Shown: positions 36,714-46,900 of the stretch, piece after piece | Layout of the letters: every line of letters begins with the position of its first letter | How positions within the stretch are numbered: position 1 is the stretch's first letter | Source of the DNA: Thiothrix sp. | Lineage (GTDB): Bacteria; Pseudomonadota; Gammaproteobacteria; Thiotrichales; Thiotrichaceae | DNA: 64,000 nucleotides | NCBI GenBank assembly: GCA_008015155.1 | Contig: SSFA01000008.1 | Span: 351,526-415,525, forward strand | Reading direction: 5' to 3' | The notes under the pieces: generated by a model | The model's input: only the letters and a program-made list of their open reading frames with translations | The model's database searches: none | What the model was told of the DNA's origin: nothing | Translations under genes and position numbers: made by a program

Positions 36714-39002
36714 ATGCAAAAACCCTGCTGTGATATCGATAGTACTTTGACCCTATCGGATGATAAAGTCATCAAACTAGCTTTAATTGGTAACCCTAAT
36801 GCCGGTAAAACTAGTTTGTTTAACGCGCTCACTGGCGCCCGACAACGAACTGGTAATTGGCCGGGAGTAACGGTTGAACGCAAGGAGGGTTTCTGCCACA
36901 TCGGCACGGTTGAAACGCAGATTATTGATCTACCCGGCACCTATTCTCTAGATTTAAGCGACGCTTCAGCAGATGAGCAAGTTGCTCGGCATTTTGTACA
37001 TACCCACTCTGATTATTTGTACTTGAATATCGTTGATGCCAGTACCTTAGAGCGTGGTCTGTATTTAAGCCTACAACTGCGTGAACTAGGCTTGCCTATG
37101 ATCCTGTTATTGAACATGATGGATGTGGCTGAAAAACGGGGTATGAAGATAAACTTGACTGCTTTAGCACAGCACTTAGGCTGTCCGGTAGTAGGTATTT
37201 CTTTACGCCAGAATCAAAGCTTGGAGCCTGTGTATGCAGCGATCAGTGCTTATCAAGCTAAACCCCAATCATTAATAATTCCTTACCCTGTAGCTGTTGA
37301 AAAGGCAGTGTCTGAATTAGCCGCACAAGCATCCGTTGATCGTTTAACCGCTTTGATAAGCTTGCAATCCAGCTCAGACTTACCCGTTGCACAATTGCGT
37401 CAAGAGATCGAGGCTAGCACGACTGAAACCTTGGATTTTTTATTAGCTGACGCACGTTTTGATGCGGCGACTAGTTTGGCCAAAAAAGTGGTACATGAGC
37501 ACGGTAAAATCAGCCGAACTTTTTCTGACAAGCTGGATCGTTGGGTGCTTGGTAATTGGACGGGCTTAGCAATTTTCTTGCTGATGATGTATCTCTTGTT
37601 TTTGTTCAGCATTAACCTAGGTGGCGCTTTTATTGATTTCTTCGATCAAAGCATGCAGACCATCGCAGTGGAAGGCAGCCGTCATGTTCTTAGTAGCCTT
37701 GCTGCACCTGAATGGCTGATCACCTTATTAGCGGATGGTTTAGGGGGTGGGCTACAAGTCGTTGCAACCTTTATCCCGATTATTGCTGCTTTATATCTAT
37801 TTTTAACGGTATTAGAAGAATCAGGTTATATGGCACGTGCCGCTTTTGTCATGGATCAATTCATGCGCAAACTTGGCTTATCTGGGAAAGCCTTTGTACC
37901 TTTAATAGTTGGCTTTGGCTGCAATGTGCCAGCCATTATGGCGACTCGAACTTTAGACAGCCAACGCGAACGTATCACCACCGTGCTGATGGCGCCTTTT
38001 ATGTCGTGTGGCGCACGTTTAGCTGTTTACGCGCTCTTTGCTGCGGCTTTCTTCCAAGGCGGTGGCCAAAATATGGTATTTCTCTTATACCTAACAGGTA
38101 TAGGTTTCGCTATTTTGACGGCGTATATTTTGCGTAAAACTCTATTGCGGGGTGGTACCGATCATTTTGTAATGGAAATGCCTACTTATCAGATTCCAGG
38201 CCTAAAAAATGTACTGCTCAATACTTGGAATAAACTCAAAGGCTTTCTACTAGGTGCCGGGCAAATTATTGTCTTAGTGGTGATGATTATTAATGTAGCT
38301 AATAGTATTGGTACGGATGGCAGCTTTGGTAATCAAAACACTGAAAAATCTGTACTGAGTGCAGCGGCTAAAACAGTAACACCTATCTTTCAGCCCATAG
38401 GCATTACACAAGATAATTGGCCCGCCACCGTAGGTATTTTAAGCGGTTTACTCGCGAAAGAGGTCGTTGTAGGAAGTTTAGATGCGCTGTATAGCCAAAT
38501 GGACGGTAACTCGGTTAATCCGCCCGATAACAGCTATAGTCTTTGGGGTGGTTTACAAACGGCAGCCGCTACTATCCCTGTCAATTTAGTGGATGCAATT
38601 AATCATCTAGCTGATCCACTTGATCTGGGCAGTGTGAACGAAAAACCAGAAGACGTTAGCAATACCACCTTTATAGCCATGAACCATTATTTTGATGGCA
38701 AACGGGGGGCTTTTGCTTATTTACTCTTTATTCTTATGTATTTTCCCTGTATCGCCTCAACAGGGGCTATGTATCGTGAAGTGGGCGCACGTTGGGCTGT
38801 GCTGGGAGTTGCTTGGAGTACTGGCTTGGGTTATGGGGCTGCTACTTTATTTTATCAATTAGCGACTCTTACCAAGCATCCAGCTCAGTCTTTGGCTTGG
38901 GCAGCCTTAGTCTTATTGGCCTTTAGTCTATCCGTCTATGGTTTTTACCGTGCTGGGCAAAAACAAATTTTCCTTAACCCTCTCCAGCGTCTAGCAGGCT
39001 AG
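36714..39002 (+). CDS. feoB: Ferrous iron transport protein B
   Basis: 762 residues, normal FeoB length. The N-terminal G domain shows GNPNAGKTS (26-34), the G3 DLPGTYSL and the G4 NMMD. The membrane core includes VPLIVGFGCNVPAIMATRTL and the second Gate block FPCIASTGAMYREVG, both typical of FeoB. It carries iron(II) across the inner membrane. An N-terminal CC pair (residues 5-6) precedes the G domain. Followed by feoC after 3 bp. Confidence 0.97.
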   Translation: MQKPCCDIDSTLTLSDDKVIKLALIGNPNAGKTSLFNALTGARQRTGNWPGVTVERKEGFCHIGTVETQIIDLPGTYSLDLSDASADEQVARHFVHTHSDYLYLNIVDASTLERGLYLSLQLRELGLPMILLLNMMDVAEKRGMKINLTALAQHLGCPVVGISLRQNQSLEPVYAAISAYQAKPQSLIIPYPVAVEKAVSELAAQASVDRLTALISLQSSSDLPVAQLRQEIEASTTETLDFLLADARFDAATSLAKKVVHEHGKISRTFSDKLDRWVLGNWTGLAIFLLMMYLLFLFSINLGGAFIDFFDQSMQTIAVEGSRHVLSSLAAPEWLITLLADGLGGGLQVVATFIPIIAALYLFLTVLEESGYMARAAFVMDQFMRKLGLSGKAFVPLIVGFGCNVPAIMATRTLDSQRERITTVLMAPFMSCGARLAVYALFAAAFFQGGGQNMVFLLYLTGIGFAILTAYILRKTLLRGGTDHFVMEMPTYQIPGLKNVLLNTWNKLKGFLLGAGQIIVLVVMIINVANSIGTDGSFGNQNTEKSVLSAAAKTVTPIFQPIGITQDNWPATVGILSGLLAKEVVVGSLDALYSQMDGNSVNPPDNSYSLWGGLQTAAATIPVNLVDAINHLADPLDLGSVNEKPEDVSNTTFIAMNHYFDGKRGAFAYLLFILMYFPCIASTGAMYREVGARWAVLGVAWSTGLGYGAATLFYQLATLTKHPAQSLAWAALVLLAFSLSVYGFYRAGQKQIFLNPLQRLAG

Positions 39003-39005
39003 TCT

Positions 39006-39269
39006 ATGTTATTAAAAGATATTAGAAGCTATTTACAACAACGTGGTACGGCTAGCGTACAAGAAGTAGCTGTGCATTTTGATATCGCTGCTGATACCGC
39101 TCAGTTCGCTCTCAATTATTGGCAAAATCAAGGTAAAATCCGCGCACAAGCGCCTAGTTGTGGCTCAGGCTCTTGCGGTGGCTGCAGCAGTAATGCATCG
39201 ACTAACTATACTTGGGTGAAAAAAGAAGCTCCCCTACAGTGGTTTCCTAACTGGCAAAAATCTAGCTAG
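39006..39269 (+). CDS. feoC: FeoC-like transcriptional/accessory protein
   Basis: 87 residues. Residues 1-48 form the FeoC winged helix (MLLKDIRSYLQQRGTASVQEV). Then the short Cys motif CGSGSCGGC (Cys52, 57, 60) follows, as in FeoC proteins, where the cysteines can bind an iron-sulfur cluster. The C-terminal 27 residues are not typical and are rich in Trp/Lys. It ends the feoABC operon. Confidence 0.9.
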   Translation: MLLKDIRSYLQQRGTASVQEVAVHFDIAADTAQFALNYWQNQGKIRAQAPSCGSGSCGGCSSNASTNYTWVKKEAPLQWFPNWQKSS

Positions 39270-39335
39270 ACCCATTCCGCTTTTTGGACAGATTCGGCTA
39301 AACTCGCGCTACCATCAAAATACTAGGAATGCCTT

Positions 39336-40955
39336 ATGCGCGATTTTGGAAGCTTTGATTACATTATTGCCGGTGGCGGTGCAGCTGGCTGTGTGTTAGC
39401 TAATCGTTTATCTGCCAATCAAGCAATACGCGTATTACTTCTAGAAGCCGGCAATGATGAGCGCTGGATTTGGACTAAGATTCCAGTGGGCTACCTCTTT
39501 TGTATTAATAATCCACGCACCGACTGGTGTTACAAGACGCAGCCAGAAGCGGGTCTCAATGGTCGCTCGATTATTTACGCGCGCGGTAAAGGTTTAGGTG
39601 GCAGTACGTTAATCAATGCCATGATTTATATGCGTGGCCAAGCACGTGATTATGATGAATGGGCAACCCTAACAGGTGATGCTAATTGGTCTTGGGCTAA
39701 GGTATTACCCAGTTTTAAAGCGGTAGAGAATTACTGGCGTGGTGAAAGCGAATTTCATGGCGTCGATGGTGAATGGCAAGTATCCAAGCAGCGTTTATCT
39801 TGGAATATTCTTGATCGCTTTGCCGAGGCGGCGAATCAAGCAGGTATTCCCAATACTATCGATTTCAATACAGGTAATAATGAAGGTGTCAGCCAGTTTG
39901 AGGTGAATCAGAAATTGGGTATGCGCTGGAGTGCAGCACGCGGCTTTTTAAAACCTGCACGTGGACGTAAAAATCTACTGATTTTGACAGGAGCACTCAG
40001 CAATAAAGTCTTATTTGAAGATAAACGTGCCACAGGAATACAGTTTTATCTGAATGGCGAACTCTGCCAAGCACATAGCCGTATTGAAACCATTTTATCT
40101 GCAGGTTCTATTGGCTCTCCTGCCATCTTACAGCGCTCAGGGATTGGCGAGGCCTCATTACTACGCGAAAAAGGTATTCCGGTGCTACTTAATTCACCTG
40201 GCGTGGGCAACAATCTTCAAGATCATTTACAGTTACGGAGTATTTATAAAGTTCAAGGCATTCAAACTTTGAATCAAACGGCGAATACTTGGCAGGGTAA
40301 AGCTAAAATGGGTTTGGAATACGCCCTGCTGCGTAAAGGCCCTTTAACGATGGCACCTAGCCAACTGGGCTTATTTGCTCGTTCTGATGCCTCGGTGGCA
40401 ACACCTGATTTGGAATATCATGTCCAACCTTTATCCTTGGATAAATTTGGCGATCCTCTACATGATTTCCCAGCCTTTACTGCTAGCGTTTGTGACTTAC
40501 GCCCTGCCTCACGCGGTTGGGTGAAAATCGCAGATGCTGACCCACATAATGCTCCTTTAATCGCACCCTGCTATTTAAGTGCTGAGGCGGATCGACTGAA
40601 AGCAGCGAAGGCCATTCAGTTGACTCGTAAAATTGTTAGCCAAGCCGCTTTGCAGCCCTATCAACCTGAAGAATATTTACCCGGCCCTGACTATCAAACG
40701 GCAGAAGACTTAGCAATTGCTGCAGGCCAGATAGGTACAACTATTTTCCACCCAGTGGGAACTTGCAAAATGGGGCGTGCTGATGACCCGACTGCCGTCA
40801 CCGATAGCCGTTTACAAGTACGTGGCGTGCAAGGCTTACGTGTTGTGGATGCGTCCATTATGCCAAGTATCACCTCGGGTAATACCAGCTCACCAACTAT
40901 TATGTTAGCCGCTAAAGCAGCCGAAATGATTTTGCAAGATCGATTGGGTGCTTAA
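39336..40955 (+). CDS. GMC-family choline dehydrogenase-like oxidoreductase
   Basis: 539 residues. FAD motif IIAGGGAAGCVLANRLS at 10-26, then the GMC signatures YARGKGLGGSTLINAMIYMRG and GSIGSPAILQRSGIG, with the catalytic His-rich region TIFHPVGTCKMG and the end SGNTSSPTIMLAAKAAE. GMC enzymes of this type oxidise primary alcohols. Choline as substrate is not certain. It follows feoC after 66 bp. No signal peptide. Confidence 0.92.
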   Translation: MRDFGSFDYIIAGGGAAGCVLANRLSANQAIRVLLLEAGNDERWIWTKIPVGYLFCINNPRTDWCYKTQPEAGLNGRSIIYARGKGLGGSTLINAMIYMRGQARDYDEWATLTGDANWSWAKVLPSFKAVENYWRGESEFHGVDGEWQVSKQRLSWNILDRFAEAANQAGIPNTIDFNTGNNEGVSQFEVNQKLGMRWSAARGFLKPARGRKNLLILTGALSNKVLFEDKRATGIQFYLNGELCQAHSRIETILSAGSIGSPAILQRSGIGEASLLREKGIPVLLNSPGVGNNLQDHLQLRSIYKVQGIQTLNQTANTWQGKAKMGLEYALLRKGPLTMAPSQLGLFARSDASVATPDLEYHVQPLSLDKFGDPLHDFPAFTASVCDLRPASRGWVKIADADPHNAPLIAPCYLSAEADRLKAAKAIQLTRKIVSQAALQPYQPEEYLPGPDYQTAEDLAIAAGQIGTTIFHPVGTCKMGRADDPTAVTDSRLQVRGVQGLRVVDASIMPSITSGNTSSPTIMLAAKAAEMILQDRLGA

Positions 40956-41041
40956 AGCAGCAACATCGCTAGATGGATCGCGCTACACTCATTAGCTCAG
41001 AAAATAATTTCAAGATAATTTTAAGATAGGAGCTTTAGCTC

Positions 41042-42061
41042 ATGCCGATTGGCAATTTAATGATGGATTTGACAGGCACTGACCTAAGTGCTGAAGAAGT
41101 CGATTTATTGGCACATCCTGCGATTGGTGGCGTGATTTTCTTTACCCGCAATTATGAGTCAACCGAGCAACTACGTGCTTTAGTAAAATTGGTGCGGATG
41201 GCAGCACAACGCCCACTACTTCTAGCGGTTGACCATGAAGGGGGGCGAGTTCAGCGCTTTCGGCCACAGTTCACTCGGCTACCTGCCATTGCCAAACTTG
41301 GCGAGCAATATGTTCAAGATCCACTCGAAGCACGCCAACTCGCAAAGCGCTTGGGTTGGCTAATGGCAGCAGAACTGCGCGCTGTAGATATTGACATTAG
41401 CTTCGCGCCCGTACTAGACCTGAATTATGGTGTTAGCCAAGTGATTGGTGATCGCTCCTTCCATCGCGATCCCGATATTGTCGCTGAACTTGCAGCTGCT
41501 TATATCAGTGGCATGCGTGAGGCCGGGATGGCTTCAACCGGCAAACATTTCCCTGGACATGGTTTTGTCGAAGCTGATTCTCATTTGGCCATTCCCTTGG
41601 ACTTACGCTCTAAAGAACAGATTATGCAAACTGATGTTATTCCCTTCGCTAAACTGATGCAGCAAGGTTTGAATGCGGTCATGCCTGCTCATGTTATTTA
41701 TGAGCAAGTGGATACCCAACCTGCAGGCTTTTCACGAATTTGGTTACAAGATATCTTGCGCCAGCAACTGGGATTTACAGGGGTTATCTTCAGTGATGAT
41801 CTGAGTATGGAAGCGGCGGGCGTGGTGGGTGGCTATGCAGAACGTGCTGAGGCTGCTTTAGCAGCAGGTTGCGATATGATTCTAGCTTGCAATCAACGCG
41901 CAGGTATTATTGAAATCTTGGATAAAGTTAAACTACAGACTTCAGAAGCTTCTGCCCAACGGCTTACCAATATGCTGGGCAAGTCATTCATGAATCGCTC
42001 TGCTTTACTAGAGCATCGCTATTGGCAACAGACTGTCGACGAAATTAGCCATTTGGCTTAA
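41042..42061 (+). CDS. nagZ: Beta-N-acetylhexosaminidase
   Basis: 339 residues, glycoside hydrolase family 3. LLAVDHEGGRVQRF, GDRSFHRD and KHFPGHGFVEADSH (catalytic His-Asp region) and a late FSDDLSMEAAG with the nucleophile Asp. NagZ removes GlcNAc from anhydro-muropeptides in peptidoglycan recycling. Cytoplasmic, no signal peptide. Followed by the purine phosphorylase below, the same order as in Pseudomonas. Confidence 0.96.
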   Translation: MPIGNLMMDLTGTDLSAEEVDLLAHPAIGGVIFFTRNYESTEQLRALVKLVRMAAQRPLLLAVDHEGGRVQRFRPQFTRLPAIAKLGEQYVQDPLEARQLAKRLGWLMAAELRAVDIDISFAPVLDLNYGVSQVIGDRSFHRDPDIVAELAAAYISGMREAGMASTGKHFPGHGFVEADSHLAIPLDLRSKEQIMQTDVIPFAKLMQQGLNAVMPAHVIYEQVDTQPAGFSRIWLQDILRQQLGFTGVIFSDDLSMEAAGVVGGYAERAEAALAAGCDMILACNQRAGIIEILDKVKLQTSEASAQRLTNMLGKSFMNRSALLEHRYWQQTVDEISHLA

Positions 42062-42105
42062 GCACTGTTAACAATAGTTAAACTAAGAACTTATAGGACA
42101 AGGGC

Positions 42106-42852
42106 ATGAGCGAAACGAAAATTGCATTTGCAGTGATTGGCGGTACTGGCCTCACTGCTATCGAAGGCTTAGAAGTCATTCATCGTGAAGTAGTGCATAC
42201 GCCTTATGGTGAACCTTCTGGGCAAATTACTCATGGAGTCATTGGTGAAAAGCGTATCGCTTTTCTGGCACGCCATGGCTATACCCATAATATTCCGCCA
42301 CATCGAATTAACTATCGTGCCAATATTTGGGCTTTGCATAGTATTGGCGTCAAAAATGTAGTGGCTGTGGGTGCAGTGGGTGGAATTGCCCCGCAAATGA
42401 CACCACAATCTTTAGTGATTCCTAATCAATTAGTCGATTATACCTATGGTCGGGCGCATACTTTCTTTGATGAAGGACTCAGTTCGGTTACCCATATTGA
42501 TTTTTCCCAGCCCTATTGTGCGAACTTAAGACAAGCGCTACTGCGAGCCGGCCAGCAAGCCCAGATTGAACTAATTGATGGTGGTACCTATGCAGTTACT
42601 CAAGGTCCCCGTTTGGAAACAGCTGCAGAAATTCTACGTCTTGAAAATGATGGCTGTCATTTAGTTGGCATGACAGCCTTACCTGAAGCTGCTTTAGCCA
42701 AAGAATTGGGCTTAAGCTATGCCAGCTGCTCAGTCGTAGCTAATTGGGCAGCTGGGAAAACCTCTAACGAAATCACAATGAGTGAAATTCACCAAAACTT
42801 AGTCGTCGGTATGGAGCGCTTACGCAAGCTGCTAAAATTTTTGGATTGTTAA
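42106..42852 (+). CDS. S-methyl-5'-thioinosine phosphorylase (MTAP family)
   Basis: 248 residues. VIGGTGLTAIEGL, the phosphate-binding RHG block FLARHGYTHNIPPHRINYRANIW and the late DGGTYAVTQGPRLETAAEI, GMTALPEAALAKELG are typical of the methylthioinosine-type phosphorylase described in Pseudomonas (next to nagZ). It would phosphorylate methylthioinosine, not methylthioadenosine; this preference is inferred from resemblance and context. Ribosome binding AGGACAAGGGC precedes ATG 42106. Confidence 0.88.
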   Translation: MSETKIAFAVIGGTGLTAIEGLEVIHREVVHTPYGEPSGQITHGVIGEKRIAFLARHGYTHNIPPHRINYRANIWALHSIGVKNVVAVGAVGGIAPQMTPQSLVIPNQLVDYTYGRAHTFFDEGLSSVTHIDFSQPYCANLRQALLRAGQQAQIELIDGGTYAVTQGPRLETAAEILRLENDGCHLVGMTALPEAALAKELGLSYASCSVVANWAAGKTSNEITMSEIHQNLVVGMERLRKLLKFLDC

Positions 42853-42855
42853 TGC

Positions 42856-43305
42856 ATGGCATCTAAGCTCAGCTCTGCTCAAAGTTTTGAAGCAGAGCTC
42901 AGTGTGCCGCTTGGCCTTTCGCCTCTATTACTCAGTTTTAGCATAGTGCTGCATATTTTGGTGCTCAGCGCTCTGGTTTGGATGCCACTGTTGTGGTACT
43001 GGAAGCTAGGTTTACTAGGCTTGATTAGTCTCCTGAGTTTTTATGAATGGCACTCACAACCCAGTTTAGGTAATAGAGATTTTAGTAGACTGATTTGGCG
43101 GGAAACAGGTGGTTGGGAGTTGTTATCTGTTCAAGGTAAACTGCAAGCTGCCAAACTCATGCAGCATTTTAGCTCAAGACTGCTGACCATCTTGCACTTA
43201 CAAGTCCAAGGCAAAACTAAAGTCATTATTTTTCTACCAGATAATCTCGAGCCAGTACCCGCCCAAGTCTTAAGGCGGCGGTTAAATTTAGTGGTTGATG
43301 GCTAG
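42856..43305 (+). CDS. YgfX-like membrane protein
   Basis: 149 residues. Two membrane helices at about 20-40 and 43-62 (LLLSFSIVLHILVLSALVWM, WYWKLGLLGLISLLSF) and a soluble C-terminal tail with VIIFLPDNLEPVPAQVLRRRL, the ending seen in YgfX/CptA proteins. YgfX is a small inner-membrane protein paired with SdhE (CptB) in some gammaproteobacteria; no sdhE neighbour is here. It starts 4 bp after the phosphorylase stop and is in its operon. Confidence 0.65.
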   Translation: MASKLSSAQSFEAELSVPLGLSPLLLSFSIVLHILVLSALVWMPLLWYWKLGLLGLISLLSFYEWHSQPSLGNRDFSRLIWRETGGWELLSVQGKLQAAKLMQHFSSRLLTILHLQVQGKTKVIIFLPDNLEPVPAQVLRRRLNLVVDG

Positions 43306-43307
43306 CT

Positions 43308-43335
43308 TAAAAACCCTTTCCCTGACAGAAAGGGT
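43308..43335 (-). terminator. Rho-independent terminator of the 43406-43702 gene
   Basis: Perfect 8-bp arms ACCCTTTC and GAAAGGGT with a 7-base loop. Read on the minus strand they are followed by five T. It sits 70 bp after the minus-strand stop and just beyond the stop of the plus-strand YgfX-like gene, so it may serve both. Confidence 0.75.
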
Positions 43336-43405
43336 AATAGAAAGTTTACTACAGCTTGTTGTTATTCATTACTAATCTGCTAGTACGAGTTGTACTCACT
43401 AAAGC

Positions 43406-43702
43406 CTAGCTTTGAGTAGGCTTATCAACCACAAGTACTTCACTAGGTTGCTCAGGGGTGGCTTCCACTTTGACTTCAGGACTAGGAATTTCTTTAGTCT
43501 CTACCTTGATTTCCATAGTCTCACAAGCCTTTTGTGCAGTTGCTTGGCAAACTGTTGGCTCAGCTTTCACATCAACTGGGGCAACTATTGGCTCTACCGA
43601 TACACTAGGTTTCGCTTCAGGCTCAGCAGACGTACCGGCCAATACAGACCCGGTAGCAGTCAACAGAATAAGGGCAGCAAAGGGGACTAGAACTGATTTC
43701 AT
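43406..43702 (-). CDS. Small exported Pro/Glu/Val-rich protein
   Basis: 98 residues with a signal peptide (SVLVPFAALILLTATGSVLA). The mature part is a low-complexity chain of Val, Glu, Pro and Lys with VKAEPTVCQATAQKACETME in the middle (two Cys). It looks disordered in the periplasm. No family recognised. An own terminator follows. Confidence 0.6.
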   Translation of the reverse strand: MKSVLVPFAALILLTATGSVLAGTSAEPEAKPSVSVEPIVAPVDVKAEPTVCQATAQKACETMEIKVETKEIPSPEVKVEATPEQPSEVLVVDKPTQS

Positions 43703-43905
43703 TATACGATCTCCATATCAAACACAGTGCACTTCAGGCACATCCATGTGCCTGCGTGAAATAAGCTGGCATTCGAAGCTCAGTAACTAAGCTCTTGCTG
43801 AACACCAGCTTAACCGTATCAACGTTTAAGCGGCAAAGAAGTTGACAGATAAAGAAAAAATTTTATTGTTAGGTATCTACTCAAGGCTCGCGATAAAATA
43901 GCGCA

Positions 43906-46900
43906 ATGCAAGCTCTTGATCCCTTCAGTCTCCCCTTAATTGGCAAAAATCTCATTCAAGCCAGTGCCGGTACTGGTAAAACCTGGACGATTTCTTTGCT
44001 TTATCTACGCCTGATTTTGGAGCAACTCTTAAGCGTTGATAAGATTCTGGTCGTCACCTATACCCGAGCTGCCACTGATGAATTACGCTCACGTATTCGC
44101 GCCCGCTTGAAAGAAGCGGTTGCCGCTTATGAGCAACCCGAATTAGCCAGTCATGAATATCAAGCCTTATTAGAGCAATACCCTGCGACTACTGAACGCT
44201 TGTGGTATTTACAACGGGCTTTATTAAGTTTTGACGAGGCGGCAGTATTTACGATTCACAGTTTTTGTCAGCGTGTTTTGCAGCAGCATGCTTTTGAAGT
44301 TGGCATTCCCTTTGAAAGTGAATTAGTAGCGAGTGAAGCGGATTTACAATTACAACTCAGTGACCAATTTTGGCAACAGCGTTTAGTACATCCGAATGCT
44401 TTAGATGCAGTTGTACTCAGCAGTAGCACGATTACCCCAGAAATACTTTTAAAAGAAGTAGCTGAATTTATTGGTCGTCCTTATCTAAAGGTAATGAGCG
44501 CCAAGCCTTGTTCAGAGGCGGAGTTCAAAGCGCTTAAGCAGCGTTATGAGGCCCTGTTAGAACAAGCGCGTCTAGTTTGGACGAAAGACAAAGCAGATAT
44601 TCTTAAACTACTCAATGACAAAGAGCGCCTAAACCAAAACAGTTATGGCCCTGCTTCAGTGCAGAAAGCCTTAGCTGCTTGGAGCACGCTATTAGCGGGT
44701 AAAATCCATCCTGAACAACAGGAGTTGATTGCTAAACTAGGCACTAAAAGTATTACCGCTAAAGTTAAAGCTAAACAAAAACCACCCACACACCGCTTTT
44801 TTGATTTAGTTGATGAAATCCTTGAGCCTTTTGCCCAATTAGTTGAAGTACAAAAGTTAGCGCTAGAACAGCTGCGCTATGACTTATTAATCTGGCTACG
44901 TGAGCAACTGCCTGAGCGTAAGCGTTTAAAAGGTCAATTGACTTTTGACGATCTACTAGTGAATTTACAAACAGCGCTGCAACAGCGCCCTGCTTTAGCC
45001 ACTCAAGTTGCAGAACAATATCAAGTGGCTTTAATTGATGAATTTCAAGACACTGATCCGATTCAATATGATGTGTTTGAGCGAATTTATCGCGATACGC
45101 AAGGCCAAGTTTATTATGTAGGTGATCCGAAACAGGCTATTTATAGCTTTCGGGGCGCAGACATTTATACCTATTTACAAGCAGCCAAAAGTGTACAAAG
45201 CAAGCAACGTTATACCTTGGCACGCAATTTCCGCTCGCAGCCCAAGCTTCTAGAAGCTTTTAATCTACTCTATGCACACTCGCCTGACCCTTTCCGTAAT
45301 GCTAAGCGTATTGATTATGAAACCGTTAGTAGTGGCGGCACGGTCAGCGGTGAGCTTAGTTGTGAACCGCAACGAGCGCCTATGCGGATTTGGGATATTC
45401 AAGCTGCTTCTGAAGAAGATATCAGTTTAGGCGAAGTACAAACCCTAGTTGCTCAAGCAGTGGCCAATGATATTGCGCGCCTGCTACTCCAAGCACAACA
45501 AGGTCAAGCAAGTATTGATGGTCAAGCTTTAACTAGCGGCGATTTTGCGGTTTTAGTGCGTAGTCATCGCCAAGGGCGTTTGATCAAAGAGGCACTACAA
45601 ACCTGTGGAATTGCGAGCGTACAGAAATCGCCAGTGGGTGTTTTTCAAACCGAAGAAGCTGAAGAATTGCGTTTAGTCTTAAGCGCTATTGCTGAGCCTA
45701 GTCAAATCAGCAAACTACGGCGTGCTTTAGTGACTGAACTCATGGGCGGTACAGCAGCCAGCCTACTGGCTTTGGATACCGATCCAAGCTTATTGGATGC
45801 TGAGTTAGAGGATTTTTTCCGCTGGCAATATCTTTGGCAAAAGCATGGCTTTATGCGCATGTTCCGCGATTGGCTTGATCGATGCGAAGTACGCGCACGC
45901 CTATTAACTTATGTAGATGGGGAACGCCGCTTAACCAATCTCTTGCATTTAGGCGAACTAATTCATATTGAAACGCGTAAACAAGCGCCTAGCTTACAAA
46001 CCACTTTGCGCTGGCTCCAACGCCGTGCTGCTGAGCAAACTAGTGAAGAGCATCAATTACGCTTAGAGAGTGACGAAAACTTAGTACAAATTGTAACGAT
46101 TCATAAAAGCAAGGGCCTGCAATACAAAATCGTTTATTGCCCATTTTTATGGAATGACCAAGAAAAAGAGGTGAAAAAAGACTGGTTTGCTTGGTATGAC
46201 ACTCTTGAAGGCCAATCTTGCTTACAAGCCAGTCAATTTAACCTTGAAGCCGCGAAACAAGCACGTCGTGCTGAAGAACGTAGCGAGAATTTACGTTTAC
46301 TGTATGTCGCCATCACTCGTGCCCAATATCATTGCACGCTCGTCAATTTGAGCGCTCCCGTTACTTACAAGAGCTTTAGTTATGACACTGCTCTAGCTTG
46401 GTTGCTATTCGGACATCTGCCTGACAGTGAAACTATTCTTTGTACGATTGGCAAAGCTGAAAAAGTCGCACAACGTCAGCAATTAATGCAGCAAGCGCTG
46501 CAAGATTTAGCAGCTAAGTCGCAGGGCTGTATCGGCTATGAACCTTTACCTTTTGAGCAAGAGGCACTGCGCTACCAAGCACCTGCAATGCAGTCCAGCT
46601 TTCAATGCCGTGAATTTAAACAGCCCTTAGCTGAGATTTTACGCGTCGGCAGCTTTAGCAGCTTGGCTCAAGGTGCACATGATGAAAAGCCGGACTATGA
46701 CCGTCTCAGCACGATTGAGCTATATAGTTCACCCCAAATAGCTGATTTAAGCCTGTTTCCAACGGGTTCGCGGGCAGGAATTTGTTTACATAGTTTGCTG
46801 CAAGCGGCTGATTTTCAACAGCCTTTAGCGGAACAAGTAGATAGCGTCATTATACCTAGCTTGCGCAGCCAAGGTTTTAGTCCTGAATTGCAAACCGCTG

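Noticed and set aside
37712..38137. Open frame of 141 codons inside feoB
   Set aside because: It is a shifted reading of the feoB membrane core; feoB itself is complete and well supported.
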